A model generated the notes under the pieces. The model saw only the letters and a program-made list of their open reading frames with translations. It was not told where the DNA came from and did no database searches. The position numbers and the translations under genes were made by a program. From assembly GCA_902556105.1 (NCBI GenBank), contig CACDUZ010000007.1, forward strand, positions 1 to 44,307: a stretch of DNA of 44,307 nt, in the 5' to 3' direction. The stretch comes from an uncultured SAR86 cluster bacterium. Lineage in GTDB: Bacteria; Pseudomonadota; Gammaproteobacteria; Magnimaribacterales; D2472. The stretch's first letter is position 1. Every line of letters starts with the position of its first letter. Below, piece after piece: positions 1 to 9,224 of the stretch.

Positions 1-359
1 TATTTAACACAGCTATTTTTGATACTTTTGCATACGTAATTGGTTCAAAAATTGGCAAGAGATTTATTGTAAAAAAAATTAGTCCAAAAAAAACATTAGA
101 GGGTCTTATTGGCGGATTGTTTGCAACAGTGGTATTTGGCATGCTTATCAAATTAATGCTATTTAATGGCCTGTTGAATATATTTATTATTGGAGGGATT
201 TTTGCTTTCTTTGGAGATTTATTCATCAGTTACTTTAAAAGAAAAAGTGGTGTTAAAGACACAGGAAACATTCTGCCAGGACACGGTGGTGTTCTGGATA
301 GGATTGATTCTCACCTTTTTGCAACACCGGTATTAATATATATATTATTAATATTATGA
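1..359 (+). CDS. cdsA: Phosphatidate cytidylyltransferase, C-terminal part
   Basis: This integral membrane enzyme makes CDP-diacylglycerol from phosphatidic acid and CTP, the branch point of phospholipid synthesis. The gene enters from the left edge; reading from base 3 gives 118 residues to the stop. Seen directly: the DTFAYVIGSKIGK segment, then SPKKTLEGLIGG, then hydrophobic stretches, then the family signature as KRKSGVKDTGNILPGHGG followed by VLDRIDS. The N-terminal half lies outside the window. Its TGA stop overlaps the dxr start in an ATGA arrangement, so the two are probably translationally coupled. cdsA followed by dxr and rseP is the order known from Pseudomonas. Identification is firm; only the start is unknown. 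Confidence 0.95.
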   Translation, partial: FNTAIFDTFAYVIGSKIGKRFIVKKISPKKTLEGLIGGLFATVVFGMLIKLMLFNGLLNIFIIGGIFAFFGDLFISYFKRKSGVKDTGNILPGHGGVLDRIDSHLFATPVLIYILLIL

Positions 360-1504
360 AAAATATACTCTTATTAGGTGCAACAGGAAGCATTGGAGAT
401 AGCTCATTGAGTGTTATTTCACAAAACAATGATTTATTTAACTTAATAGGAATTTCATTTAATAAAAATATTTCGAGATGTGAAGAAATCATCAGCAATT
501 TTTCTCCAGAGTATATTCATGCCAGTGATAAAGAAACCTTTCTAAAGTTATCAAATATGTCTGGAAACTTTCTTAACGAGGATAGTGAGCTTGAAGAACT
601 TATCCTTAATGAAAGAGTAGATATAATTATATGCGCAACTTCTGGTTTTTCTGGACTAAAAGCTGCATGTATTGCAGCTAGAAGTGGTAAAAAAATTTTA
701 TTGGCAAATAAAGAAAGTATAGTTGCAGGCGGAGATTTAATACTTCCAATTGCAAAAAAGAATAATACTCAAATAATACCTATTGATAGTGAGCATAATG
801 CGATTTTCCAATGCCTATCAGGCGAAAGGGGAACAGATGATGTTCAAAAAATAATAATTACTGCTTCAGGAGGGCCTTTTATAAACTCTTCTGTTATAGA
901 CTTAAAAAATGTAACTGTTGCAGAAGCTTTAAATCATCCTAATTGGAATATGGGCAGCAAAGTGACCATTGACTCAGCCACATTGGTTAATAAATGTTTA
1001 GAACTTATAGAGGCAAGGTATTTGTTTGATCTTGATGAGAAATATTTTGAATTAGTCGTGCATCCACAAAGCATCATTCATTCAGTAGTGACATATATTG
1101 ATGGTTCAAGCATATGCCAAATGAGTCAACCAGATATGACGGTTCCTATTGCACATGCACTGTCTGGAGAGAATAGAATTTCTATTGATTTTAACTCATT
1201 AGACTTTACTTCTTTGAATTTGTCATTTCAGGAATTTCCACAAGATAGAATGGAGATACAAGACATTGCGCGTGAAGTATGCAGAAATGGTGGATTTTTA
1301 GGAACTATTTTCAATGCCGCAAACGAAATAGCAGTAGAAAGCTTTTTAAAAAACCGTATAAATTTTGATAAAATTTATGAAGTAATATATCGAACTTTTA
1401 ATAACAACATTATGTCTAATGACTTAACAATTGAATCTATAAATGAGGTTGATCAACAAACACGCATTCGAGCAGAGAAGGTGGTAGAATCGATCACTAA
1501 TTAA
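356..1504 (+). CDS. dxr: 1-deoxy-D-xylulose 5-phosphate reductoisomerase
   Basis: Second step of the MEP isoprenoid pathway: NADPH-dependent conversion of DXP to methylerythritol phosphate in the cytosol. The protein has 382 residues (about 398 in E. coli). Seen directly: the dinucleotide-binding GATGSIG at residues 8-14, ANKES around 117-121, the metal-binding D144-S145-E146 in IPIDSEHNAIFQ, ASGGPF at 170-175 and HPNWNMGSKVTIDSATL at 194-210. The ATG start overlaps the cdsA stop by four bases and fits the expected N-terminus. The gene sits between cdsA and rseP in the envelope operon, and no internal promoter is evident. No active-site residue appears to be missing. Confidence 0.97.
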   Translation: MKNILLLGATGSIGDSSLSVISQNNDLFNLIGISFNKNISRCEEIISNFSPEYIHASDKETFLKLSNMSGNFLNEDSELEELILNERVDIIICATSGFSGLKAACIAARSGKKILLANKESIVAGGDLILPIAKKNNTQIIPIDSEHNAIFQCLSGERGTDDVQKIIITASGGPFINSSVIDLKNVTVAEALNHPNWNMGSKVTIDSATLVNKCLELIEARYLFDLDEKYFELVVHPQSIIHSVVTYIDGSSICQMSQPDMTVPIAHALSGENRISIDFNSLDFTSLNLSFQEFPQDRMEIQDIAREVCRNGGFLGTIFNAANEIAVESFLKNRINFDKIYEVIYRTFNNNIMSNDLTIESINEVDQQTRIRAEKVVESITN

Positions 1505-1507
1505 TAT

Positions 1508-2944
1508 ATGAATACAAAGTTTAAAATTTTTATATCTATGGCCATTATAGGGTCCTATTATGCTTACAGTTCAAATTCCTGGGGATATCTTCTTTCATTG
1601 ATACCTTATTTATTAGCCTTTGCTGTTTTATTAGGTGTTCTTGTCACCATTCATGAGTTTGGACATTTTATTGTTGCAAGAATGTGCAATGTTTACGTTC
1701 AGAGATTTTCTATCGGCATGGGACCAGTATTCTATAAAAAGTATGATAAGTATGGAACTGAGTTTGCTTTATCAGCAGTTCCATTGGGTGGATATGTATC
1801 AATGATTACAAATAAACTCATTGAACTTGATCCAGAATCAGTCAAGAACTTATCAGAGGATCAATTAAAAAATACTTTTGACTCTAAACCAAAATGGCAA
1901 AGAGCATCTATAATGTTTGCAGGCCCATTGGCCAATTTTTTATTGTCTATATTTATTTTTACAGCAATCTTTTTAAATACTATAGACCCTCAAACTGTTC
2001 CGGTTATTAATAAAGCAAGTCAAGATATTTCTTATTCAAGTAGCTCATCTTTTGAGGCCTATGACAAAATTATTTCTATAAACAATACAACTGTTAAAGA
2101 TGCTAAAGATATTAACCTTGAATTGCTAAGCTATGCAGGTTTTTCTGGAGAATTAAATTTTTTGATTTCTAGATCAACAAACTCAAATCCTTTAAATATT
2201 AAAGTAAGCGTTATTGATTTTTTACCAACATCTGAATCTCAAAAAAGTCCCACCGAATATATGGGACTAGATATTTCTTATATGATGCAACCAATAATAG
2301 GAAAAGTCTTACCTGGAGGAGCTGCAGATCAAGGTGGCCTTAAATCAAATGACTTGGTTTTAAAAATAGGCAACAGCAATATTAGATTTGCAAATGATAT
2401 TCGAACAATAATTTCTGAAAACCCAGAAACAAATTTAGAATTTAAAATTAATAGAGGTGGTGAAATACTCTTCCTGCCAATAACAATAGGATCTCAAGTA
2501 AATAATGAAGAAATGGTTGGCATTCTTGGGGTATCTTTTGGAACTTCTAGAAGCATTGGACAGTCTTTTTCAAAGGGAGTTTACGAAACATATAATTTGA
2601 GCGTTAAAACACTACAGTTTATTGGAAAGATGTTGACTGGTAATATGGGCACAGAAAATTTAAGTGGTCCTATTGGTATTGCTCAAATGGCAGGTAATAC
2701 TGCTCAAGCTGGATTCTTACCTTTTATGTACCTGATGGCATTACTAAGCATCAGTTTAGCTGTCTTAAACCTGTTACCTATTCCAGTTCTTGATGGGGGA
2801 CAACTTACATTACTTGGTATAGAAGCCATAAGAGGTAAACCACTTCCTGAAAAAGCTGAGAATATAATTTATACAGGCGGAACAGTTCTTGTTGGCATGT
2901 TAATGATCTTTGCAATTTTCAATGATATTTCGAGATTTTTTTAG
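1508..2944 (+). CDS. rseP: Site-2 zinc metalloprotease RseP
   Basis: Intramembrane protease that cleaves anti-sigma factors and leftover signal peptides in the inner membrane. The protein has 478 residues (450 in E. coli). Seen directly: the zinc motif HEFGH at 49-53, a PDZ-like central region including a GGAADQGGLKSND segment near 270-282, and the second active-site motif LPIPVLDGG with D429. The HExxH lies about 27 residues further in than in E. coli because of an N-terminal addition that includes a short hydrophobic stretch (about residues 6-20). A downstream ATG at 1538 would shorten this, but the motif would still be late. Neither start has a strong Shine-Dalgarno sequence. It follows dxr after 3 bases and precedes bamA by 7. 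Confidence 0.95.
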   Translation: MNTKFKIFISMAIIGSYYAYSSNSWGYLLSLIPYLLAFAVLLGVLVTIHEFGHFIVARMCNVYVQRFSIGMGPVFYKKYDKYGTEFALSAVPLGGYVSMITNKLIELDPESVKNLSEDQLKNTFDSKPKWQRASIMFAGPLANFLLSIFIFTAIFLNTIDPQTVPVINKASQDISYSSSSSFEAYDKIISINNTTVKDAKDINLELLSYAGFSGELNFLISRSTNSNPLNIKVSVIDFLPTSESQKSPTEYMGLDISYMMQPIIGKVLPGGAADQGGLKSNDLVLKIGNSNIRFANDIRTIISENPETNLEFKINRGGEILFLPITIGSQVNNEEMVGILGVSFGTSRSIGQSFSKGVYETYNLSVKTLQFIGKMLTGNMGTENLSGPIGIAQMAGNTAQAGFLPFMYLMALLSISLAVLNLLPIPVLDGGQLTLLGIEAIRGKPLPEKAENIIYTGGTVLVGMLMIFAIFNDISRFF

Positions 2945-2951
2945 GTAAAAA

Positions 2952-5372
2952 GTGAATAAACTTAAATTAATCTTTCTCAGTTTTTTATTAAGCTTCCAGC
3001 TTTCAGCATTTGATGAATTTCTTGTCAGCGATATTAGAATTATTGGCTTGCAAAGAGTATCCACTGGAAGTATTTTTAATGTAATACCAATAAGTGTTGG
3101 AGATAAGATTGATATAAGAAAATCTAATGACATTGTAAGATCATTATTTTCAACTGAACAATTTGATGATATTCAAATAGGCAAGGACAGCAATACTTTA
3201 ATAATAACTGTAGTCGAAAGGCCTTCAATTTCAGCTATTGAAATCTCTGGAAATAAAGCATTAAAGACTGAACAATTATTAGAAAGTCTGGACGGTGTTG
3301 GCATTAAAGAGGGCGAAGTTTACAAAAGATCAACCTTAGAAAAAGTAAAGTCAGAACTAATTCGTTCTTATGCTTCGAATGGAAGATATGGCGCGAATGT
3401 TGAAATAATTGAATCACCAAAACCAAGAAACAGACTTGAAATAGATATAGAAGTTGACGAAGGTCAGAGCGCCAAAATAGAAAAAATTATTATCATTGGA
3501 AATGAGATTTATAGTGACGAGGAACTCCTTGATATTTTTGAATTATCAGAGGGTTCTTTTTTCTCTTTTTTATCTAGCAATGATCAATATTCACGTGAAA
3601 AATTAGTTGGTGATATAGAAACCCTTGAGTCATATTATAGGGACAGAGGATATTTAAAATTTTCAATAGAATCTTCTCAAATAAGCTTATCTCGAGATAA
3701 AAAATCCATTTTCATAACATACAACGTAAACGAAGGTGAAAAATATACAATCAATGATGTTGGTGTTATTGGAGAAATACCTTTCGAAGAAGAGGTATAT
3801 ACCCCAATAATCGATAGCATAAAAGATCAAACCTATTCTCAAGCTCAAATAACTGGAATTGAAGAATTCTTTGTTAATGTTTTGGGTAATAGGGGTTATG
3901 CTTTTGCGGAAGTAAGTGGAAATACTGAAATTGATGAAGAGTCCAACGAGGTCAAGTTAATATTTGCTGTATCTCCAGGAAATAAAACCTATACAAGAAA
4001 AATTCTTTTCACAGGTAATAATATTACTCAAGATCATGTTTTAAGAAGAGAGATGAGACAGTTTGAGGGCGCTTGGACGTCAGATAACAGCATAGAAGCT
4101 GGTAAAGTAAGACTCGAAAGATTGGGATATTTCAAAGAAGTTAATGTTGAAACAATTCCAGTAGTGGGTACCGAAGATCAAATAGATATAATTTATAGCG
4201 TTGAAGAAGAAACAACTGGAAGTGTTGGAGGAAACATTGGGTACAGTGATTTTGGGTTAATGCTTGGATTCAATCTTCAAGAAAAAAATTTTTTAGGAAG
4301 TGGAAATACTGTAGGAATTGGAATTAATAAAAATATATATAGTGAAATGTATAACCTGTCTTTTTCTGACCCATACGCTACTAAAGATGGGGTAAGTTTA
4401 GGATATAACATCTATTTTAGAGAAACTGATTATGGTGAATTTAATGTTGCAAATTATCTTACAAATTCCAATGGATTTGGAGCTCAGTTCGGATATCCAA
4501 CATCCGATGTAACAAGACTAGGATTTAATCTAACATATGATAAAACTGATATTGATGTTGGAACTTTACCTGCAAGAGAAATATATGATTTTGTTGCAGC
4601 TGAAGGAAATGTTTTTGAAACACTTTCTGCACAGTTTTCCTGGCAGAGGATTACTTTAAACAGAGGCTTATTTCCAACAGCTGGATCTTCAACTGTTCTA
4701 AGTTTTAACACTACAGTACCAGGGAGTGACATAAATTATTATAGAGCTAACATTAGGCAAAGATATTATCGCCCCTTATCAACAAATTTTGTATTTGGGT
4801 TTCAGGGAGAATTAGGATATTTAGATGCATATGGAGATACCGAAGAGACCCCATTTTTTCAAAATTTTTATGCTGGTGGGCCACGATCATTGAGAGGATT
4901 TGAGTCAAATACATTAGGACCAAGAAGTACAGATGCTCCCTGTTATGAATTTAATTATGCTGAGGGGACTTGTCCAAATCTTATAGATATCGATGGAGAT
5001 GGAGTTCTTGATCAGCCATATATTAATCCTTATGCTAATTCTACTTCTAGATATAGAGATAGGCCAATAGGAGGAAATATCAAAGTTGAGGGAAGCTTAC
5101 AACTTATTTTCAAACTTCCATTCATTGAAGATCAAAGATCATTAAGATCTGCTTTTTTCTTTGATTTTGGAAATGTTTTTTCTGATAACTGTAAAGATTA
5201 TCAAATTAATTGTGCTAAACCATCTGTAGAGGATTTAAGGTATTCTTATGGTGTTGGAGTTACTTGGATAACTGGCTTTGGCCCACTAAGCCTTGCAATA
5301 GCAAAACCAGCAAATGCTGGTCCACAAGAGAGAACCGAAGAATTCCAATTTACAGTAGGAAATGTATTCTAG
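2952..5372 (+). CDS. bamA: Outer membrane protein assembly factor BamA
   Basis: Central Omp85-family subunit of the BAM complex, inserting beta-barrel proteins into the outer membrane. The protein has 806 residues (E. coli 810). Seen directly: a signal peptide of about 19 residues (MNKLKLIFLSFLLSFQLSAF), a periplasmic part of about 400 residues that fits five POTRA domains, and a C-terminal barrel. The loop-6 motif appears as SLRGF with R648, and the last residues end in a terminal Phe (VGNVF), as expected for an outer membrane beta-signal. The start is GTG, 7 bases after the rseP stop. An extracellular-looking insert after the RGF motif contains two Cys residues and an Asp-rich DIDGDGV stretch. 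It is followed by skp, the usual chaperone neighbour. Confidence 0.97.
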   Translation: MNKLKLIFLSFLLSFQLSAFDEFLVSDIRIIGLQRVSTGSIFNVIPISVGDKIDIRKSNDIVRSLFSTEQFDDIQIGKDSNTLIITVVERPSISAIEISGNKALKTEQLLESLDGVGIKEGEVYKRSTLEKVKSELIRSYASNGRYGANVEIIESPKPRNRLEIDIEVDEGQSAKIEKIIIIGNEIYSDEELLDIFELSEGSFFSFLSSNDQYSREKLVGDIETLESYYRDRGYLKFSIESSQISLSRDKKSIFITYNVNEGEKYTINDVGVIGEIPFEEEVYTPIIDSIKDQTYSQAQITGIEEFFVNVLGNRGYAFAEVSGNTEIDEESNEVKLIFAVSPGNKTYTRKILFTGNNITQDHVLRREMRQFEGAWTSDNSIEAGKVRLERLGYFKEVNVETIPVVGTEDQIDIIYSVEEETTGSVGGNIGYSDFGLMLGFNLQEKNFLGSGNTVGIGINKNIYSEMYNLSFSDPYATKDGVSLGYNIYFRETDYGEFNVANYLTNSNGFGAQFGYPTSDVTRLGFNLTYDKTDIDVGTLPAREIYDFVAAEGNVFETLSAQFSWQRITLNRGLFPTAGSSTVLSFNTTVPGSDINYYRANIRQRYYRPLSTNFVFGFQGELGYLDAYGDTEETPFFQNFYAGGPRSLRGFESNTLGPRSTDAPCYEFNYAEGTCPNLIDIDGDGVLDQPYINPYANSTSRYRDRPIGGNIKVEGSLQLIFKLPFIEDQRSLRSAFFFDFGNVFSDNCKDYQINCAKPSVEDLRYSYGVGVTWITGFGPLSLAIAKPANAGPQERTEEFQFTVGNVF

Positions 5373-5396
5373 TTAATATAAAATGTTCAAACCACT

Positions 5397-5402
5397 AAGG
5401 GG
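5397..5402 (+). promoter_or_regulatory. Strong Shine-Dalgarno for skp
   Basis: AAGGGG lies 5 bases before the skp ATG in the only clear gap (35 bases) of the bamA-skp junction. It is one of the best ribosome binding sites in the window and supports independent high-level translation of this abundant periplasmic chaperone. Confidence 0.7.
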
Positions 5403-5407
5403 TACTT

Positions 5408-5944
5408 ATGAAAAATATAACTAAATTTTACTTACTTGCACTAATTCTTATTGCATCTCCTATTTTTGCAATGGATGGTGTTGCAGTAATTGACATGAGA
5501 ACAGCAGTTTTATCAACTCAATCAGCAGCGGATGCATTTAAAGCGCTTGAAGAAGATCCTGATTATTCAGCTAATTTAGAAGAAGCAAAATCTCTTCAGG
5601 CTGATAGACAAACAATAGCTGAAAAACTTCAAAAAGATCTAGAAACATTATCTCAAGAAGAAATAGCACAAATGCAAAAAGACATTCAAGACAAAGGAAA
5701 AGATCTTGAGTTTTTAGCAGGAAAAATTCAACAAGCACAAGAAGAAACAGCTGCAAAGATTTTTAATGATAGTGGTGCAGCAATGCAAAAGATTATAGGT
5801 GAATTAATTACTGCTAAACAAATTAAAGTTTTATTAGCAAAGAATGAAGCATTACTTTTTAGTGATCCAGCACTAGATCTAACAGATGACGTGACTTCAA
5901 TGTTGGATGTTGCTGCCTCTGAGACTAATTCACAGTCTGAGTAG
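5408..5944 (+). CDS. skp: Periplasmic chaperone Skp/OmpH
   Basis: Trimeric periplasmic chaperone that carries unfolded outer-membrane proteins to BamA. The protein has 178 residues (E. coli 161). Seen directly: a signal peptide ending about residue 21 (IFAMDG), the short beta segment GVAVIDMRTAVLSTQSA, then a long Lys/Glu/Gln-rich helical region (about residues 45-125) suited to the tentacle-like coiled coil, and a closing hydrophobic strand ALLFSDPALDLT. Its place between bamA and lpxD is the conserved one. The TAG stop overlaps the lpxD GTG start by one base. Sequence identity in this family is low, so context and architecture carry much of the call. Confidence 0.92.
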   Translation: MKNITKFYLLALILIASPIFAMDGVAVIDMRTAVLSTQSAADAFKALEEDPDYSANLEEAKSLQADRQTIAEKLQKDLETLSQEEIAQMQKDIQDKGKDLEFLAGKIQQAQEETAAKIFNDSGAAMQKIIGELITAKQIKVLLAKNEALLFSDPALDLTDDVTSMLDVAASETNSQSE

Positions 5945-6879
5945 TGCCGAAGCAAAAAAGCTTTACTTTAAAAGAACTAGCAAAAGTTACTGAATCTATT
6001 CTCATTGGAGATCCTAGTATCGTAGTTGATAATATATCTTCAATAGCAAATGCAAATAGCACATCAGTAACCTTTCTTTCAAATTTAAAATATTCTTCTT
6101 CATTAGCTAACTCAAAGGCTTGTGCTGTAGTTGTTCATAAAAATTTTGAAGATGATAACAAATTTAATTATCTAAAATCTGATGATCCATATTTAACATA
6201 TGCAAAACTAACGAAGTTATTTAAAGATGAGTCAGAATTAGTAATACCTTTTATCCATGATTCTGCAGTTATTTCTGATACTGCATCAGTAAGTAAAAAA
6301 GTACATATAGGCGCAAATGTTTTTATTGGCCCAAACTGCATTATTAATGAAAATGTTGTTATCAATGCAAATTGCTCACTGGTTAAAGATGTAGAAATCG
6401 ATTCAGATACCACTATCAATTATGGAACAGTTCTGGGCTCAGATGGTTTTGGGTTTGCTCCAAGTAATAAAGGTTATGTAAAGATTGAGCAGCTAGGTGG
6501 TCTAAAGATTGGCAAAAATGTTGAAATTGGAGCTAATTGTACAATTGATAGGGGGGCTCTTGATAATACTGAAATTCACGATGGAGTAATCTTAGATAAT
6601 TTAATCCACATAGCACATAATGTTGTCCTTGGTAAAAATTCTGCAATTGCAGCATCATGTGCAATAGCAGGATCATCTAAAATTGGACAAAACTTTCAAA
6701 TGGGTGGTTTATCAGGAGTGCTAGGCCACCTTGATATTTGTGACGATGTTACCGTTGGTGCTCACACATTAATAACTAAAAGCATTAAGCAGCCTGGAAA
6801 TTACATTGGCATAATGCCCGCCCAAGATTCAGGCGATTGGGCAAAATCCTCTATATTTATAAAGAATTTAGGCAAATAA
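5944..6879 (+). CDS. lpxD: UDP-3-O-acylglucosamine N-acyltransferase LpxD
   Basis: Third step of lipid A synthesis: transfers a hydroxyacyl chain from ACP to the 2-amino group of UDP-3-O-acyl-glucosamine. The protein has 311 residues (E. coli 341). Seen directly: an N-terminal uridine-binding domain (about 1-105), then left-handed beta-helix hexapeptide repeats (about 106-280). The catalytic-type His is H225 in HIAHNVVLG. After the helix the protein stops soon after KSSIFIKNLGK, so most of the C-terminal helical extension present in E. coli is absent. The GTG start overlaps the skp stop. No ATG in a better position is present upstream. fabZ begins 2 bases downstream. Confidence 0.95.
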   Translation: MPKQKSFTLKELAKVTESILIGDPSIVVDNISSIANANSTSVTFLSNLKYSSSLANSKACAVVVHKNFEDDNKFNYLKSDDPYLTYAKLTKLFKDESELVIPFIHDSAVISDTASVSKKVHIGANVFIGPNCIINENVVINANCSLVKDVEIDSDTTINYGTVLGSDGFGFAPSNKGYVKIEQLGGLKIGKNVEIGANCTIDRGALDNTEIHDGVILDNLIHIAHNVVLGKNSAIAASCAIAGSSKIGQNFQMGGLSGVLGHLDICDDVTVGAHTLITKSIKQPGNYIGIMPAQDSGDWAKSSIFIKNLGK

Positions 6880-6880
6880 A

Positions 6881-7324
6881 ATGAAAATCACAAAAGAGGA
6901 TATTAAAAAATATCTACCTCATAGAGAGCCATTTTTATTTGTAGATGAAGTTGTTAATATCGATGAAGAAAATGGAATACATGCAAAAAAACTTGTCTCA
7001 GAAGATGAATATTTTCTTCAAGGACACTTTCCAGATAATCCAATCTTTCCTGGTGTAATTATCATTGAAGCATTAGGGCAAGCATCTGGCATATTAGGAT
7101 TTGTAAAAATGAACAAAACTCCAGAAGAGGGCTCCATATATGTTTTAGCCGGAGTCGATAAAGTTAGATTTAGAAAAAGAGTTCGTCCAGGTGATACTAT
7201 AGATTTATATAGTAAGGTGCTAGGAGAAAAAAGAGGAATATGGAAATTTGATTGCAGAGCTGAACTAAACAATGAGATAGTTTGCTCAGCAACAATTTTA
7301 TGTGCTGACAGGAAGGCAAAATGA
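6881..7324 (+). CDS. fabZ: 3-hydroxyacyl-ACP dehydratase FabZ
   Basis: Dehydrates 3-hydroxyacyl-ACP in fatty acid elongation and competes with LpxA/LpxD for the same hydroxyacyl-ACP pool, which explains its place among the lpx genes. The 147-residue hot-dog fold protein is of normal length. Seen directly: LPHREPFLFVDEV at 12-24, and the active-site helix GHFPDNPIFPGV with H49, followed by E63 in IIEALGQASG. The ATG lies 2 bases after the lpxD stop, and the TGA stop overlaps the lpxA ATG (ATGA), giving tight coupling. Confidence 0.97.
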   Translation: MKITKEDIKKYLPHREPFLFVDEVVNIDEENGIHAKKLVSEDEYFLQGHFPDNPIFPGVIIIEALGQASGILGFVKMNKTPEEGSIYVLAGVDKVRFRKRVRPGDTIDLYSKVLGEKRGIWKFDCRAELNNEIVCSATILCADRKAK

Positions 7325-8100
7325 AAGTAGATCCAACATCAATTATTCACCCCTCTTCAAAGATTGATGATTCAGTTGAGATAGGGCCTTTTTGTATCAT
7401 TGGTGAAGATGTTGAAATTAAAAAAGGAACAAAATTATTAAGTCATGTTGTTTTAAAAGGACCTACAACTGTTGGAGAAGATAATATTTTTTATCAATTT
7501 TCAACAATTGGAGAGGATACTCCAGATAAGAAGTTTAAGGGCGAAAAAACTAGACTTGAAATTGGCCATAGAAATATTTTCAGAGAAGGTGTTACAGTTC
7601 ATCGAGGAACCATTCAAGACAAAGGACTTACAGTAATCGGGTCTGATAACCTATTAATGGCTTATTCACATATAGCGCATGATTGTGTTGTTGGAAGTAA
7701 TAATGTTTTTGCTAATAATGCTGGTATAGCAGGACATGTAAGAGTTGGAAGCAACATAACAATTGGGGCATTAACCACAATTCATCAGTTTTGTAACATC
7801 GGAGATTATTCATTCATCGGCATGAATACATCTATAAATATGGATATTCCAGCATATGTAAAGGTTGCTGCAGATCCAGCAAGAGTCATAGGGCTTAATT
7901 CTGTTGGAATGGGAAGGAATGAAATAAGCTCTGACTCAATAAGCTTAATAAAAAAAGCTTACAAATTAGTTTATAGAAAAGGTCTTAAAATCGGAGAAGC
8001 AATTAAGAAGTCCAAAGCCTTAAATGAAGATATCAATGACGCCTACCTTAATATTTTCATAGATTCCCTTGAAGCATCTGAAAGAGGAATCTTGAGATAA
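7321..8100 (+). CDS. lpxA: UDP-N-acetylglucosamine acyltransferase LpxA
   Basis: First step of lipid A synthesis: 3-O-acylation of UDP-GlcNAc by hydroxyacyl-ACP. The 259-residue trimeric left-handed beta-helix is close to the E. coli length (262). Seen directly: many hexapeptide repeats, the catalytic H120 in HIAHDCVVG, FANNAGIAGHV, and a C-terminal helical region with KKAYKLVYRKG. At the position of the E. coli acyl-chain ruler Gly173 this protein has Met168 (FIGMNTS). The same residue type makes the P. aeruginosa enzyme prefer C10 chains, so a C10-type ester chain is inferred. It starts on an ATGA overlap with fabZ and abuts lpxB. Confidence 0.97.
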   Translation: MKVDPTSIIHPSSKIDDSVEIGPFCIIGEDVEIKKGTKLLSHVVLKGPTTVGEDNIFYQFSTIGEDTPDKKFKGEKTRLEIGHRNIFREGVTVHRGTIQDKGLTVIGSDNLLMAYSHIAHDCVVGSNNVFANNAGIAGHVRVGSNITIGALTTIHQFCNIGDYSFIGMNTSINMDIPAYVKVAADPARVIGLNSVGMGRNEISSDSISLIKKAYKLVYRKGLKIGEAIKKSKALNEDINDAYLNIFIDSLEASERGILR

Positions 8101-9222
8101 GTGTTTCAAAAAGAGTCTCTAAATATTGGGATAGTTTGTGGAGAGCATTCAGGAGACAGACTTGGTTTTGGCTTAATCCAAGAAATTAAAAAAAATGTAG
8201 ATGTTAATCTTTATGGAGTAGGCGGACCAAAGTTAGAATCATTGGGATTTAAGTCCGAATTTGATTTCTCAGAATTAAATATAATGGGTCTCGTTGAACC
8301 TATAAAAAAATTTCATAAACTTACAAAATTAAGAAAAAACTTAATTAAGCTTTTTATAGAAAAAAACATAGACTTTTTTATTGGCATTGATTCACCTGAT
8401 TTCAATATGGGGATCCATAAATCTTTAAAAAACCATCATAGTAATAAGAATATTCAAGTAGTCAGCCCATCTGTTTGGGGGTGGAGACAAAACAGAATTA
8501 AAGCAATACAGGCAAATATTGATTTAACTTTATGTCTATTTAACTTTGAAGATAATTATTATAAGAAAGTTGGCCATAACAGCATGCATGTAGGACATCC
8601 ATTCGCAGATCTTTATAAAGAAGACTATGAAGAAGTTATCAATAAATATAATTTAAATAAGACAAAACGTTTTATATCAGTTTTACCCGGAAGTAGAAAA
8701 TCTGAGGTTAAAAATATGCTTCCAACTTTCATTGAATTTATTAACGAATATTCAAAAAATAATAAAAACTATTTTTATTTACTCCCAGTCGCAGATAATG
8801 AATTGCTACCTTTCATTAATGAGTCATTTCAAGGTTTAGATCTCCCTATTTTGATAAGAAAAAATGCTATGAAAGACTTCCTTTCTGTCTCAGAGTTATC
8901 TTTAGCAACATCCGGAACAGCAACATTAGAATCAGCTATTTTAGAATGCCCACCAGTTATCTGCTATAAAACAAATTTTTTGAATTACTCAATAATTTCA
9001 AGAATGTTAAAAATAGAAAATATAGGCTTGCCTAATTTATTACTGAGTAAAAGGTACTATAAAGAGCTTCTTCAAAATGATTTCAATAAAGAAAATATTT
9101 TGAAATCAGTTACTGAGACGAAAGGCTTAATCTCAGAAAGTTCGGAGAATGCCAATACACTTAGAAATATGCTTAAAGGTAACGGTTATTATGAAGCGAC
9201 CAAATCAATTAGTTCGCTCTAA
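8101..9222 (+). CDS. lpxB: Lipid-A-disaccharide synthase LpxB
   Basis: Peripheral membrane glycosyltransferase (GT19) joining UDP-diacylglucosamine to lipid X to form the beta-1,6 disaccharide of lipid A. The protein has 373 residues (E. coli 382). Seen directly: an N-terminal motif GEHSGDRLG, IMGLVEP, GIDSPDFN, SPSVWGWRQNR, GHPFAD, LPGSRKSEV and the nucleotide-binding-like TSGTATLESA. The N-terminal motif is GEASGD in E. coli, so Ala is replaced by His. The GTG start follows the lpxA TAA directly with no spacer. rnhB starts 2 bases after its stop. Confidence 0.96.
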   Translation: MFQKESLNIGIVCGEHSGDRLGFGLIQEIKKNVDVNLYGVGGPKLESLGFKSEFDFSELNIMGLVEPIKKFHKLTKLRKNLIKLFIEKNIDFFIGIDSPDFNMGIHKSLKNHHSNKNIQVVSPSVWGWRQNRIKAIQANIDLTLCLFNFEDNYYKKVGHNSMHVGHPFADLYKEDYEEVINKYNLNKTKRFISVLPGSRKSEVKNMLPTFIEFINEYSKNNKNYFYLLPVADNELLPFINESFQGLDLPILIRKNAMKDFLSVSELSLATSGTATLESAILECPPVICYKTNFLNYSIISRMLKIENIGLPNLLLSKRYYKELLQNDFNKENILKSVTETKGLISESSENANTLRNMLKGNGYYEATKSISSL

Positions 9223-9224
9223 GC

